Part shown: piece after piece, positions 44,561 through 55,673 of the stretch
How the letters are laid out: every line of letters begins with the position of its first letter
How positions within the stretch are numbered: the stretch's first letter is position 1
NCBI RefSeq assembly: GCF_000003815.2
Contig: NC_049982.1
Location: forward strand, 18,779,534 to 18,839,533
Direction: 5' to 3'
From: Branchiostoma floridae
Lineage: Eukaryota; Chordata; Leptocardii; Amphioxiformes; Branchiostomatidae
Length of the DNA stretch: 60,000 nucleotides
Made by a program: the position numbers and the translations under genes
Notes under the pieces: model-generated
The model's database searches: none
Told to the model about the DNA's origin: nothing
What the model saw: only the letters and a program-made list of their open reading frames with translations

Positions 44561-44891
44561 TCTAATACGATAAAGGTTTCGAATATTCTAATATGTAATG
44601 ATAAGTTAAAAGGCGATAACTAATACGAATACAAAGTCTTTGCACCATAATTAGAACGCAAAAGAAATGGTATGATATGTTAAAAGATAAAGCAGCTTTG
44701 GCAGTCTCCCGTCCGAGGCGGCGCGTGCCGGCTGCCTGTGCGAACTGCCGGTACCGCCGAGAGCCGTGCCGCCAACCACCCTTCTATTACAGACCAAATA
44801 TCCTACATGTCTGATTCACTAGCGACTGTTCTAAAGTCGTGTAAAACTAACTTCTGTAACAACATTCCAACAATTACTCATTCGCACTCAC

Positions 44892-44896
44892 CGCAT
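44892..44896 (-). CDS. Duplicate first coding exon (ATGCG), alternative or relic
   Basis: Minus strand: ggaatcaccaccATGCG with donor GTGAGTGCG. Kozak context, the five coding bases and the donor are all retained relative to 39,714-39,718, with about 70 nt of shared upstream sequence. It could be an alternative first exon spliced to 35,815, or a promoter copy left by duplication; transcripts decide. Confidence 0.4.
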
Positions 44897-45270
44897 GGTG
44901 GTGATTCCCCAAGGAGCTACCGAATTTCCGACCCGTCTCAGACGGGGCGTTTGGCGGAAATAGATTGACTACCTAGATTAGTCGCTCTTTCACCAAGTTT
45001 AAATCAAAGCCTCCAAAACGGGTTTCTGGGGCTGTCCGAATATCGTCGCCCTCTCTCTGATAACGAATAATTTGCTGATCAACGCCGTTTTCTGATGACT
45101 GCATTAACAAACAATGTGTATGACAGCAATCAAAATTTTAAGTAATATTGCGTATTCAGCAAACGATAGTAGTCAAAAGGGCCCTCAAAAGCCTGCTGTG
45201 TTGACTTCGACTTGGCTATATGAGCTCTCAGGCGCTCTCAGGGCAGGCAGTGTCAACACACCTACAATTG

Positions 45271-45504
45271 TTTAGGCCGCATTCCACTAGACGACGATCT
45301 CGCTGCGACCTCAATTAGATTTGTGTAACCCTTCACTTCTTCATCATTGCTGTGCAATACCATGCCGACGCTTAAAGCATGACTGAAAAGACAACTACAC
45401 AAACAAAATGTAAAAGATTTCATTTTATCGGTGAAATACGTAGCACGGTCTGTCAAGTCGCACTGAGATCGTAGCGATGTCGCCGCCCTAGGGGATTGGG
45501 CTTG
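45271..45504. mobile_element. MITE with about 30-nt imperfect inverted ends
   Basis: Left end attccactagacgacgatct then cgctgcgacc; right end, reverse complemented, reads caatcccctagggcggcgac then atcgctacgatct. A partial relative lies at about 42,565-42,605 (cggtcacagcgatgtcgccg). No coding sequence. Confidence 0.55.
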
Positions 45505-46605
45505 TTACATATTTTTGCCAGTCTGAAAATATCACTCACCTGAGATTTCGATGAGATGAATAGCGATTTGAAATAGCTGTACGATTTGAAAAAATACCGT
45601 GTGTCACTGAAAGCGTTTCTTTGTCAAAGGTAAGAGAAGAATGTTACACGTAGCTTCAGTGTGGACGTGCGTTTATTATCTCAGGAAATCAAGTGTATGT
45701 ATCTTAAAACGTTGTTAGACATGTCAAAATATCCCGATTTTTCCGGACTAAGAAATCCATATGCGATGAACTTGGTTGCCACCCTAATTGTTATTTGGTT
45801 TAGTTAAATATCCTACCACACTGGTGGATACTGAAAACCTGAGTTTCGTATCCCAGGTCATTAAAGGTACTAATTAGAAAGTACTCCCACTGTGACATTT
45901 TATGCATATTAAGCAGCGAATTGACTTCCATAACTACAGAATTACCTAAAAATCCAAGACTGTCTCCGGCTAGAAACAATACCTGAGGAACATATCAACA
46001 TGATTTGGATAAACCTTTTTTCAAAAGAGTCAAATAGTTTTTTTACTGGTTTTCAAAATAACATTATCGAACCATGCAGATAACCCGGACAGTTGTAACA
46101 AAGTTACACAATCAAGACGATACTGTCTGCAAATTCCATTTCTTGGATAACCAATTTTTTTCAACTTCCAACCCTGACAAAGTTGTATCGAAGTTGCAGT
46201 GTCTAATTTTATCCATACCAGTGCGGACGTGCGTCTGTCACACAATAACTGATTATCTCAGGAAATCAAGCGTGTGTAACTTCAAATGTTGTCGGCTGTG
46301 TTTCATGCTTGACTTCATCGGATAATTTGTTATTGTGCGTCAATCGACAACTTATCTGGACTCACTCCAATTTCAGATATCCTCCCCGACAAATGTGCTC
46401 AAAACGTGCCCATCTGGCATCTATTTATGATAGCAAAACAAACAAAAAAGTGCTAAAACACCCGACAACTTATCCCCTAAGTTACTCTGCATCATTTATG
46501 CCTGACGCTTCGACCAAAATGACATATTTGTTACAGAAGTCCCGACTATTGATTGTCCAGAGGATGTACTAGTATTCGTGCAATTTGAAGAATATTTCAA
46601 TTCAA

Positions 46606-47030
46606 TTGCAGAGCTTCACAATGAGCTGAGGCGTCACAGATTTCCGTCTCGCTAGCGCGCGGTCGTTATGATTTTAAGAATCCAATGTCACATCACAGAC
46701 CAGTCGACGTCATTACAGAGCGTATCATAACTTTTGGGGGGATGACAAGAGGCAAAAACTTATGAAAGAACAACATTTCAATTACACATTTGCCACAGCA
46801 TGGTGAAAAGTTCAACACGGCAAAAAATTAATGAACAAAGAAAGTTGAACCAGGTCGGGTTCGACAACTGACGTGCTACCTGCAGCTGTACGCTACGTGC
46901 AGACCGTGCCTAGGCCCGGAGGGCACGCGAGAAGTCAGCTAAGCGGAGTGGAGCGTGGTCTTTCATGCGATGTCGCAGTGACGATGACCTCACCTGCAGA
47001 GGTGTCTATGGCTGTGCACATACACTGTAT
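46606..47030 (+). repeat. Segmental duplication block, copy 2
   Basis: Paralogue of 43,076-43,430, with an extra insertion of about 80 nt at 46,690-46,770 and a 6-nt tandem change (ctgcagctgtacgc). Splice-like gcagaggt is kept. Confidence 0.55.
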
Positions 47031-47148
47031 GCCTCTTTCCTCACAGACAATTAACCAGCAAGTACTAGACTATTACATTGTGTTGTCTTGTGCCTTCCGT
47101 AATCTAAAAGACACTTACTTCACCCCTCATCCCTACTAAAGAGTTGTG

Positions 47149-47660
47149 CCTTCGTGTAAATGTGTATCAGGTTAGGTTTGTATAAGACGGGAGTACGATT
47201 GTGAGGAGTAGATATGAAAATGTATTTGGAGGGAGAGGCAACGTTAACGATGCCGTTGCTACCTTTGTCCGCATTTTCCCGCCCCCAAAAGTTAGCTCAC
47301 CATTGGTCTTCAACTATAGATCACCACCAATAGTTGGTGCCTTACGAACCCCGGCTAAACAAGCCAACTCATTGATTAAGCCCCCATTGTTCCGGCAACC
47401 TATAACGTTAATGTTATGTCAACATTGTAGAATACTACTACTATGTACACAAATTACGTTGACACTTTGCAGAGAGTAGCAAGGTTTTTAGAACGATGTT
47501 AATCACACTAATGTTGAGGAAATAATCCATGGCAGCATCGGCTGATTTCATGATAACTCCGTGAGCGTAATGATAATGGCGTAACCGCACAAGGAAGAGC
47601 CGGGGGCATCTATACCAGCTTACACCAGGTGTGGCAGGTAACCTCCAGTTACGTTTTCAA
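47149..47660 (+). repeat. Direct duplication, copy 1 (copy 2 at 47,968-48,320)
   Basis: Shared colinear blocks: 'gattgtgaggagtagat', 'acaaattacgttgacacttt', 'gcagagagtagcaaggttt', 'ataatccatg.cag', 'accagct.ta', 'gttaacctcc.gttac' (approximate). The sequence between differs by insertions. No reading frame is preserved across copies. Confidence 0.6.
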
Positions 47661-47967
47661 TTAAGCCAATCATGCATGTTGATTTGATTATATTGATGAT
47701 ATCCCTGGGAATGCAAAGACTGACACGAGCGTGCGAATAGAAAAGTTTGACCAAAAATGCCTTCATTATGAAATCAAAGTGGTCAGAAAGGTGGAACAAA
47801 TGACTAACACACAGAATGTAGTATACAAAACAATAGATTCTTCATTTTTGTTATTTCACTTATTTCTTTATCTTGACATATACGTTTCCCATATTTATTT
47901 TTGCACTCCACGGCATAGTATTTTTCTTATCTTGAAACTGCCTTGTACGGTTTAGAGTTGACTCAGT

Positions 47968-48320
47968 TGTGCCTACATGTAAATCTATATCAGGTTGAAA
48001 TTTGTATGAGACTGGAATGCGATTGTGAGGAGTAGATGTGTAATGTCAACATTGTCAACTACTATTCACACTACGAACACAAATTACGTTGACACTTTGC
48101 AGAGAGTAGCAAGGTTTGAGAATGATGTTAATTACACTAATCTTGAGGAGATAATCCATGACAGTATCGGTTGTTGATTTCATGTTTCCTTGACCTTAAT
48201 GATGGTGGATACGTGACTCCACAGGTTAAAGCCGGCGGCATCCGTGCCAGCTTTTACCAAGTGTGTTAGTTAACCTCCGGTTACCTTATCACATGAGTTA
48301 CGTTTTCAGATATTTACGTG
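47968..48320 (+). repeat. Direct duplication, copy 2
   Basis: Second copy of the 47,149-47,660 block; lacks about 150 nt present in copy 1 between 47,240 and 47,400. Confidence 0.6.
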
Positions 48321-48774
48321 TCCGCCTGTTTGTATTTGAAATTCTTAACAAATGCTAGAAGACATTTTTCATTAATGTGGACTTTCTGGATCCAAGGACT
48401 TTACATAGAAGTTCTTACATGACGTATTTGCTGCATCTTTTTTACAAGTCATGATAATCCTATAATAGCTAAGACCTCGCTGATTCATGAAGGGTAACGT
48501 TATACCCTTTCCCCGGGAAAATTAGACTATTGATGTATCTAATTTATATAACGTTAGATTTAAAGTAGACTGTATCAGCGAAGAAATAGTTTATTTTCCT
48601 CTAGAAAGATGGTTACTGAAATCGATAAGGTATTAATTAGGCTTTGCGTGTGAGCAGTTCGTTTACTTACTTGTATGCCACCCATTTATCAGGCTGGTTC
48701 ATTGTTAGGTTGTGCAGAAGGGTGGGGTATGGTCTTCATCGTTATGCACGTCTGATTACTTACAATAATTAGTA

Positions 48775-49045
48775 CCTTCTCTAGAAGGTTATGTTTTCGG
48801 TAGCGTTAGTGTGTGGGAATGTCCAGCTTTGATATTAAGAGCTCTGACCATGCGACGGTCGTGATTTTGAGCGGTATATAGCTCTTAGGTGGAGAGTAAG
48901 GGATGTGTGTTTGGGCCTCCTAGCGGCTTTTTAGGAACTACAGGAGCCGGTTTAGTTTCAGACTTTGATTTGAAAGAGAATAACTCAAGAAGGGATAAAC
49001 GGATCATCGCGCTTTTTGGTACTCAGATACCTTATAAGTGATGCT
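48775..49045 (+). repeat. GT-rich dispersed repeat copy
   Basis: Begins with the palindromic 'accttctctagaaggt', followed by 'tatgttttcgg', 'gtcgtgattttga', 'gggcctcctagcggc' and 'aataactcaag': the same module order as 9,355-9,800. Confidence 0.6.
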
Positions 49046-49550
49046 TGTTAAACCTTGGGATAATTTGAAGCCATTGGCTACCTGTAAATCCGCTGTAAAG
49101 TTGTATACAACCGCTAGGTGCGCTTCTGACCTGTGAGGTCAGGCTTGTCAGCATCATGTGACTGTCAGGGGTCAGCCGCGGGTGTTGTCAAAATTTGTGT
49201 ACATGTGAGTTGAACATCTTACCCGAAGGAGAGAGTTGTTCTGTCGGTTATCAGCACTGGTAAACAAGTAGGGGCATTTCTTTGTTTTATTGTTGCACCG
49301 TCGCTATACTTGAACGCCGGGAGAGGAGCCGGGGGGAGGGGGGCGGTGTGGTGTCAAGTACAGCTGGAGACTACATACAGGCTGCATGCGCGTGTCACAG
49401 CAAGGAAGTATAAGTTATAGTCTATAACCTCCTTGGTTACAGCAAGGAGGTAGAAAAATTTACTTGGTTACATTGCCAATATCCTGTATAAGTAACGTTC
49501 GTTTGCGTACGTATACCGTTTGCTGTTTAGCAATATCTCCATGAAAAATG

Positions 49551-49611
49551 TAGCCTGAGTACCATCCTCGGTACGACCGCTGGCTCACGACTTTCGCTTG
49601 GTACTCAGGTT
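49551..49611. mobile_element. 61-bp mini foldback with 10-bp target duplication
   Basis: Ends tagcctgagtacca and tggtactcaggtt are inverted repeats. Immediately outside, atgaaaaatg occurs on both sides (49,541-49,550 and 49,612-49,621), as expected for a target-site duplication. Confidence 0.75.
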
Positions 49612-50756
49612 ATGAAAAATGGAGATACATCGTTGAGTCTGTCTGTGTTTGTGTGTGTCTCAGTGTATGTGTAAAATTGTGTTTCCGGATATTTTTTACT
49701 GTAATCCTATTAAAGCAGATCTCAACAACCTCTGGATGGACTTAGAATAAAATTATATTTTATGCTGTTTGGGTTGGTGTTTGGTCAATTTTGGGTGCAC
49801 TCGGGCATGTGTCCTTCAGGTACTGCAGCAGAACTTCCATTTTTTTGTATATCTTCTTTTGGTTGACGTGCCAAGGTCTTGATTTTTTTGGTTGCAGATA
49901 ACTTGTGCACCTCCTTTGAAACCTCCTTTCTTGTGATGAACTATATGGAAGAAGTTCAGGTGCATGTTAATGGGCCCCCTAGCAGCTTGCCCTGGAACTG
50001 CAGGGGTATTTTTGTAAGAGTTTCAGAGGAGAATACCTGGACAAAGGCATGACAGATTTCCATGATACTAAGTATTTTCTATGCCGATAGTTTAGACAGA
50101 GACATGCAAATAACTTCCAAATTTGCATCATTAATGCAAAAGTCCCAAATTCTTCTAGGTGGTAAATGACTGGACTGTTAACATTGTGACCTGTATAAGT
50201 TACTAACATATGACCAAACATGTGCAAGTCATTTGCATAATCAGAATATTTTCCCTTCATGGGATAACTTCTATGAGGTCTCCAAACTCTTTTTTTGTTT
50301 GTGGTGCTATAGAAATTATCCTATATTTACTATGTTGTTACCATTGTCCTAAACATGTGGGATTGTCTCCCAGTGCGACTTCAAATATAACTTTAGTTGA
50401 TTCTGTGGCTTGCAAGTATCATTGTTTGCAAAAGATATAGATTCTGAAGTGAAATATTGTGTTGGCTGTCACCATTTTTCATTTATTCATGTATATGTAT
50501 TAAAAAAATACATGTACCAGTTAGTCCTACTGGTTTAATGAGGAGCTGTAAAATGATACTTAAACTCTAACATCTCCATGAAGGAGGGACTGTGTTGATG
50601 AGCCAGCAGCAGTTTTAAATGGGCTTCCCTTCAACATGTTGTTGACCTTGCAATGAAGAACAAAATAAAAGAAAGATAGAGATCCATGAGTATAATTTGT
50701 GATTTTCACAATTTATTCTCTAGCTGCTTGACCACATGCCTTTGTATCTATCAGAG

Positions 50757-50857
50757 ATGGGGTGTTGTGGCTGGTTATGGAACAGCTGGCTGTGCCTGGG
50801 ACTGGGCATCCTCCCCATCTCTGTAGGGATCCTGACTGCTGCAACATTCGCCATATC
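50757..50857 (+). CDS. DRAM-like exon 1
   Basis: Start ATG in the context tcagagATGG; a possible 5' UTR acceptor (tatcag) sits just upstream. Encodes the first membrane segment and ends in phase 2 at donor GTACGT, restoring Ser of the ISY motif with the next exon. Confidence 0.82.
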
Positions 50858-53351
50858 GTACGTGTGATTTATAAATGAAGAATCATTCAATGACAATTTG
50901 ACCAGATGCATTTGTAGAATTTGAATTGACCCTTTATGTTCAGGAGACCCTTTATGTTCTGTACAGATATAGCATAGCTGTGGTCCTGAAGCATGTTGCA
51001 GCTGGCTTCCCTTACATCAGGTGAGTGTATTCCCATTCCCACACTTACCACTTGCACTATGTAGTGTCATATACTGATATAGTCCATTAACAAGGGACGA
51101 TGAAAATGTAATTACATAAATAGAATCCTGTTTATATCTCAGCATTGTTACCCTTAAGGCTTAATGCTCCATTACATTTGTGATGGCTGTAGTGTACAGT
51201 CCTTCAGATGAAATCAATGGAAATAATTCAGCTGTCTTGCCTGTAATAAAGTAAAACTCTTAATGGAAGGAATCTCATTTCAACAAAAATGCCCCTCAAA
51301 AGGGGGAAAGCACATCATTTAGGTAGTTGCTTAGACTAGTAGTAGTACTAGTACTCAGTTTTAATATCCACATCCTGTGTTTAACACATGTGTCATTAAA
51401 GTGTTGTTGTGTTGCCATAGTGATACAGGTACAGAACCACCAGAAAGCTGCATATTTGGGCAGCTGCTCAACATCACAGCTATGCTAGGTGAGTGTCTCT
51501 ACAGTAACTCTTGCTCTTCTCTCTTACAATCTAAATGTTTTCACTGTTAAGCTTATGTATTCATTTTGTCAATATGTCAGGATTCAAGCTCACTTCACCC
51601 AAAATTATTTGTATTGTACTGTAATGCATTGTAACAATGTTGCGTCAATGAAGGTTAGACATCTAGCCCTAAGGTAATAAGATATGTCAGTGACACTGAC
51701 GTATCTTCTTTCTTATTACCTGAATGTCTAACATTAACAGATATGTTGTGTAGATGTAGATGTTTAATCTGAAATTTCTGTTTCCACTCATATCCAGTTG
51801 CTTGAGACGACATTGATGAAAGATAAGTTGATATAACAGATGTTATCTGAAACATCAGACCATTTCCAAAATCATATCCAGTTGCTTGAGTAACTGCTAT
51901 TTGGTGAATTATGCTACTTGTTATACCTTGAAGCAAGAGTAACCCGGGTAAAAATAATCCTGATGAAACAACAGTGTGTGTTATGCCTTTGTTGCCTCTT
52001 AGTTGCTGCAACAGTTTACGTCCGCTACAAACAGGTTCTGGAGTACAACCACCGGCCTGAGGACAGCGGTCTCCTACTGCTGAACAAATTCTCAGCCTGG
52101 CTGGGAATGTTTATAGCACTGGGCATGAGCCTGGTTGCAAACTTCCAGGTGAGACCAGTTATTGTCTCAATGGAGTTTCTTGTGGGTGAGGGATGCCAAA
52201 ATATTCTATAGGATTTGTTTTACTCGTATCTGTTTTATTGACATCCATGAAGAATAAAAATGAAACTGAAATTTTTTTGGAGAAATGTGTGTATCACCTC
52301 ATCCAAACAGTCATGTCACATGTGCATTATAGCTGCTAGTGTCATGTTGTTGCATATTCCAGGTTATAGTCCATTTTATTTTGTTCCCAGGAAAGCAGTG
52401 TCATCATAGTCCATGTTGTTGGGGCCTTCATGTGTTTTGGGTGCGGAATCATCTACGGTTTTCTCCAGACAGCTATGTCATACAAGATGTACCCACACCA
52501 GAACAGCCTGGCAGTCTGCAGAGTCAGGCTCATCATTCTTGTCTTCGCCACTCTATGCTTCATCACTAGTATCCTACACAAGGTGCCACTGTCTCTCCAG
52601 ATATTGGTATCATTTTTAAGGAAAGATTTTCCAAGAAAAACAAATTTGGCACAACTCTGTGACATAATTTTCTAGTTCTAACAGTAGTAAGCTATAGTGA
52701 GCCTGGGATCAATGTTTATCTTATGGTACTTGATAAAGTGTAATGAGAGCAAAAGCTAAGGAAGAAGAGCTGAAATGCCCCCTAGATTTGGGCCTCCTTC
52801 ACAACTTCTTTTAGCGCTGTCTTTTATTTCATTGGGGGTCGCTGCTCTACTGCTGGGAAAGAAAGTATGCCACCTTCCAGGCTACCCTAGATTTTTTGTA
52901 GATTATCTAATGGTAATTGATACTTTAGATATCATTAAGTTGGTTTTTCCTTAAGCTATCCCACAGCAATAGTGCAGNNNNNNNNNNNNNNNNNNNNNNN
53001 NNNNNNNNNNNNNNNNNNNNNNNNNNNNNNNNNNNNNNNNNNNNNNNNNNNNNNNNNNNNNNNNNNNNNNNNNNNNNCTTTGAACATGATGGTGATGTTT
53101 TGTGGTAAAAAGGTCCTTTTTAATTGTTTCTGGTTAAATGTTTTGCCTGTGTGCAGGGTTTTGTCCCCCATGTGGTGAGCACAGCTGCAGAGTGGGGAAT
53201 GTCTATCTGCTTCATCCTCTTCTTCTTCACCTACATCCGCGAGTTCCAGAAGATCACGATGGAGGCTCAGATACGCCTGTTCACCGACGTCTTGTCTCTA
53301 CCCTGCGACCTGGAGAGGAGCATAGGCAGTGAAGAGGTCATCCCTACATGA
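50757..53351 (+). CDS. DRAM-family membrane protein (gene-level entry, six visible coding exons)
   Basis: Coding exons 50,757-50,857, 50,967-51,020, 51,421-51,488, 52,003-52,148, 52,391-52,582 and 53,157-53,351 join in frame to 251 residues. Family hallmarks: FAISY near residue 31-35, SDTGTEPPES at 52-61, VRYKQ at 81-85, VANFQES at 119-125, TAAEW and FTYIREFQK near the C terminus, with about six hydrophobic segments. An NIT glycosylation sequon is at 69-71. DRAM proteins are multi-pass membrane proteins, mostly lysosomal, that modulate autophagy. DRAM1 versus DRAM2 orthology is not resolved. The loop before GFVPHVV is shorter than in relatives, suggesting an exon lost in the gap at 52,978. 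A polyadenylation signal candidate AATAAA is at 53,563. Confidence 0.88.
50967..51020 (+). CDS. DRAM-like exon 2
   Basis: A 54-nt exon, acceptor tgtacag, donor GTGAGTG. Encodes YSIAVVLKHVAAGFPYI. Upstream, the phrase gaccctttatgttc is directly repeated (50,929 and 50,946), the second copy leading into the acceptor. Confidence 0.82.
51421..51488 (+). CDS. DRAM-like exon 3
   Basis: A 68-nt exon with the diagnostic DTGTEPPES and the NIT sequon; enters in phase 2, leaves in phase 1 at GTGAGTG. Confidence 0.86.
51654..51732 (+). repeat. 79-nt intronic hairpin in the DRAM-like gene
   Basis: gttagacat pairs with atgtctaac at the ends, ggtaataag with cttattacc in the middle, and agatatgtcagtg with acactgacgtatct at the tip. 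Length and shape resemble a MITE relic or a pre-miRNA-like foldback; no mature-sequence evidence. Confidence 0.6.
52003..52148 (+). CDS. DRAM-like exon 4
   Basis: A 146-nt exon, acceptor gcctcttag, donor GTGAGA, leaving in phase 0. Encodes VAATVYVRYKQ, a loop, and a membrane segment ending SLVANFQ. Confidence 0.86.
52391..52582 (+). CDS. DRAM-like exon 5
   Basis: A 192-nt phase 0-0 exon, acceptor ttgttcccag, donor GTGCCA (weak). Encodes two membrane segments around CGIIYGFLQTAMSYK and ends SILHK. Confidence 0.8.
52978..53077. other. Assembly gap, 100 N, inside the DRAM-like gene
   Basis: Left flank ends with 'cccacagcaatagtgcag', which looks like a splice acceptor running into the gap. The N count is likely a placeholder. 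Confidence 0.6.
53157..53351 (+). CDS. DRAM-like exon 6 (C-terminal)
   Basis: A 195-nt exon entered in phase 0 after acceptor cctgtgtgcag; GFVPHVVSTAAEW, a final membrane segment, FTYIREFQK, and a cytosolic tail ending EEVIPT and TGA. Confidence 0.87.
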   Translation, partial: GFVPHVVSTAAEWGMSICFILFFFTYIREFQKITMEAQIRLFTDVLSLPCDLERSIGSEEVIPT

Positions 53352-55284
53352 TCAACATGTGTGCCATAACTACTGTCAATTCATTCACTTTTGCACTGGT
53401 TTTCTTTTGCAGTAGTAGAAAAATGAAATTTTTGTGGTGTTACAAATTAGGGGTTGAAACAATTCTGCAGTAGTGGTAGTATATGTTAGTAGTGGTACGT
53501 TGAAAATGCATATTCGCTCTGTCATGGATTCATGGTGGAGAGTTCATCGCAAAAATAGCACAAATAAAACCTATGTAAAAGTTTCATGATTTCCAGTAGC
53601 ATGTGTTTTTATACCAATTAATGACTTACATCTTCGTATTTCAACAGATGCCATGGAATGTATATGACAGTACCTGAAATTGTTCATCTTTGAACTAGAA
53701 TTATATGGCACTTGCAATATTTTCTCTTTAAAGATGTAGTAAAGGATCAAATCTTGTTTGACATTCCTGATGATACTGATGTCAAGAATGTACATAAAGT
53801 GAAATTCATTTCATCATCAGTATTATAAGTTGCAGGGCCAAAGGAATGAAACCTCTACATTGTACAATTTGTACTCAAAAGATATGATATCTCCTCAGGT
53901 TTGGAGATCAACATGGTTCCTTCTTTTGTCCCTATACAAGGCAGAAGAATGACCTAAGAACTTAGAGGACAGTTCTTAGGTTCTTTCCTTTTCTTATGAT
54001 TCATCTGATGGAAGGAGAAGCTCATCATGTTTGACATGTAATTACGTATTTTACTATCCTTATATTCAAACTGATTATAAGTGCTTAAATTTGTACCTTC
54101 ATTGTTTGTAGAAAGAGAATGGCAGCAATAATACATGTGGATACCACCCAGGCTATTGTTTTACCTACTGGGTACTAAGTATCAAACAGCTCTTTGACAT
54201 TGCTGGTGACCTAGTGTCTCTGTTGACCACCAAGAAGTCTCATGTCTTTCTCTCTACTCTGCAAAGCAGAAAGAAATGTGTCTTCCAGCAACTATAAAAG
54301 GCCAACTACAGATTGAAAGATTAGTTTACAAATCTGACTAAAATGTTTGTACCAGTACGTGAATCTTCTACTATTTATTTTAACCAATTGATAAAAGCTG
54401 GGCTAAAACAGTTTCTAAACATTCTGTTTGGATATGCAGCTTGTTCTCTTCAGCTAGTACAAACCTGCTGTGTTACCTGAGGTATACAATGGAAACAAAC
54501 AAACATTTATGAAGCAAACATGAAGCAGCTGAAAAGGCAGCATATACATGTATCATAGATATCTAAGTTCAACGAAGTCAAAAGATATTTTGGCCCAGTA
54601 AAGCAAATTGGTGGTGCACTTGTAAAATTTCTGTTTATTACATGTACATGTATGCATTGTGGAATTTGGTACTATATTTCAGGTTGCTATAATGTTAAAA
54701 AATGTCTGTAATCATTGCATAGGTCTGTGAGTTCTATTGTGCCGATGTGTAGACTTTTTGTTCCTTGAGATAGTTGATGTTTATCTATGCTTGAATCACA
54801 AAGGTTTATGTTAACATAATATTTCTAACTATTTTTGTAGCATGCTGTTAACATTATATCTGTTGTCAACAAAACTGTCCCAAAACTGTATCCTCAAATG
54901 AGCCATTGGAGCTGTTAGAATTATTACTGTGTCTAAAACAAGTATTGACATTGTGAATGGGCACTGCTAGATTAATTTTGAAAACATTTTTTGAACAGTT
55001 TGTACAGATTGACCACTTTTGCATCACACATATTAAAATGTTATAACGTCCTTGGTGCCATGGAAACGAATTGATCTTCTGATCTGGTTGTTCATAAGGT
55101 CAGAACTGTATAGCTGATATGTCAATGACTTCGTACAAATTAAGGCAAAAAAATTATTAAGATTTTGAATTTCTACTGCTTATGAATATGAATATAAAGA
55201 TTAAATTGGCTGACATTGTTTGCATTTTCTTCATTCTCTCTTTCTTCCTTTCTTGTGTATGAAAAGTACAAGTGGACAATCATA

Positions 55285-55479
55285 TACTGTAAATGCATTT
55301 AAGTTCGCGGGGATTTAATTTCGCGGTAGCGGGAAAATGGACTTTTTGCGGTGGCACCATGCAACATAGTCTCTTACTGTTATGGAAAAATGTTCGCGGT
55401 GGTTTTCAATTCGCGGTGGAGCGGCCGCCGCGAAAATCGCGAACATTAATCCACCACGAACATTTCTGCATTTACAGTA
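55285..55479. mobile_element. 195-bp MITE with tactgtaaatgca ends
   Basis: Left end tactgtaaatgca, right end tgcatttacagta; subterminal 'gttcgcgg' and 'cgcgaac' words recur inside in inverted orientation. Layout matches a dispersed MITE type I know from invertebrate genomes. Confidence 0.8.
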
Positions 55480-55587
55480 ATTTACTGTGAAGAAGAATTA
55501 TTAAAAAGAAATTGGTCCTTGGTAAGGTTAATTCTTAACGCAAATGAATATAGTGAAAGACTTAAAATACACATTTTATTCAAAGCA

Positions 55588-55673
55588 CATCTCTCATAAA
55601 TAACTTATTATGATAATTTAAAGGGATAACATATCCCTTTAAATTATCATAATAAGTTATCTTATGAGAGATG
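55588..55673. repeat. 86-nt hairpin with 41-nt arms and 3-nt loop
   Basis: Left arm catctctcataaataactta... to aagggata (55,588-55,628); right arm 55,632-55,673 is its reverse complement with one or two mismatches. Loop aca. AT-rich. Confidence 0.8.

Noticed and set aside
44897-44912. NF-kB-like site (ggggaatcacc) upstream of the duplicate first exon
   Set aside because: One position departs from the consensus and the 39.7-kb copy does not keep it.
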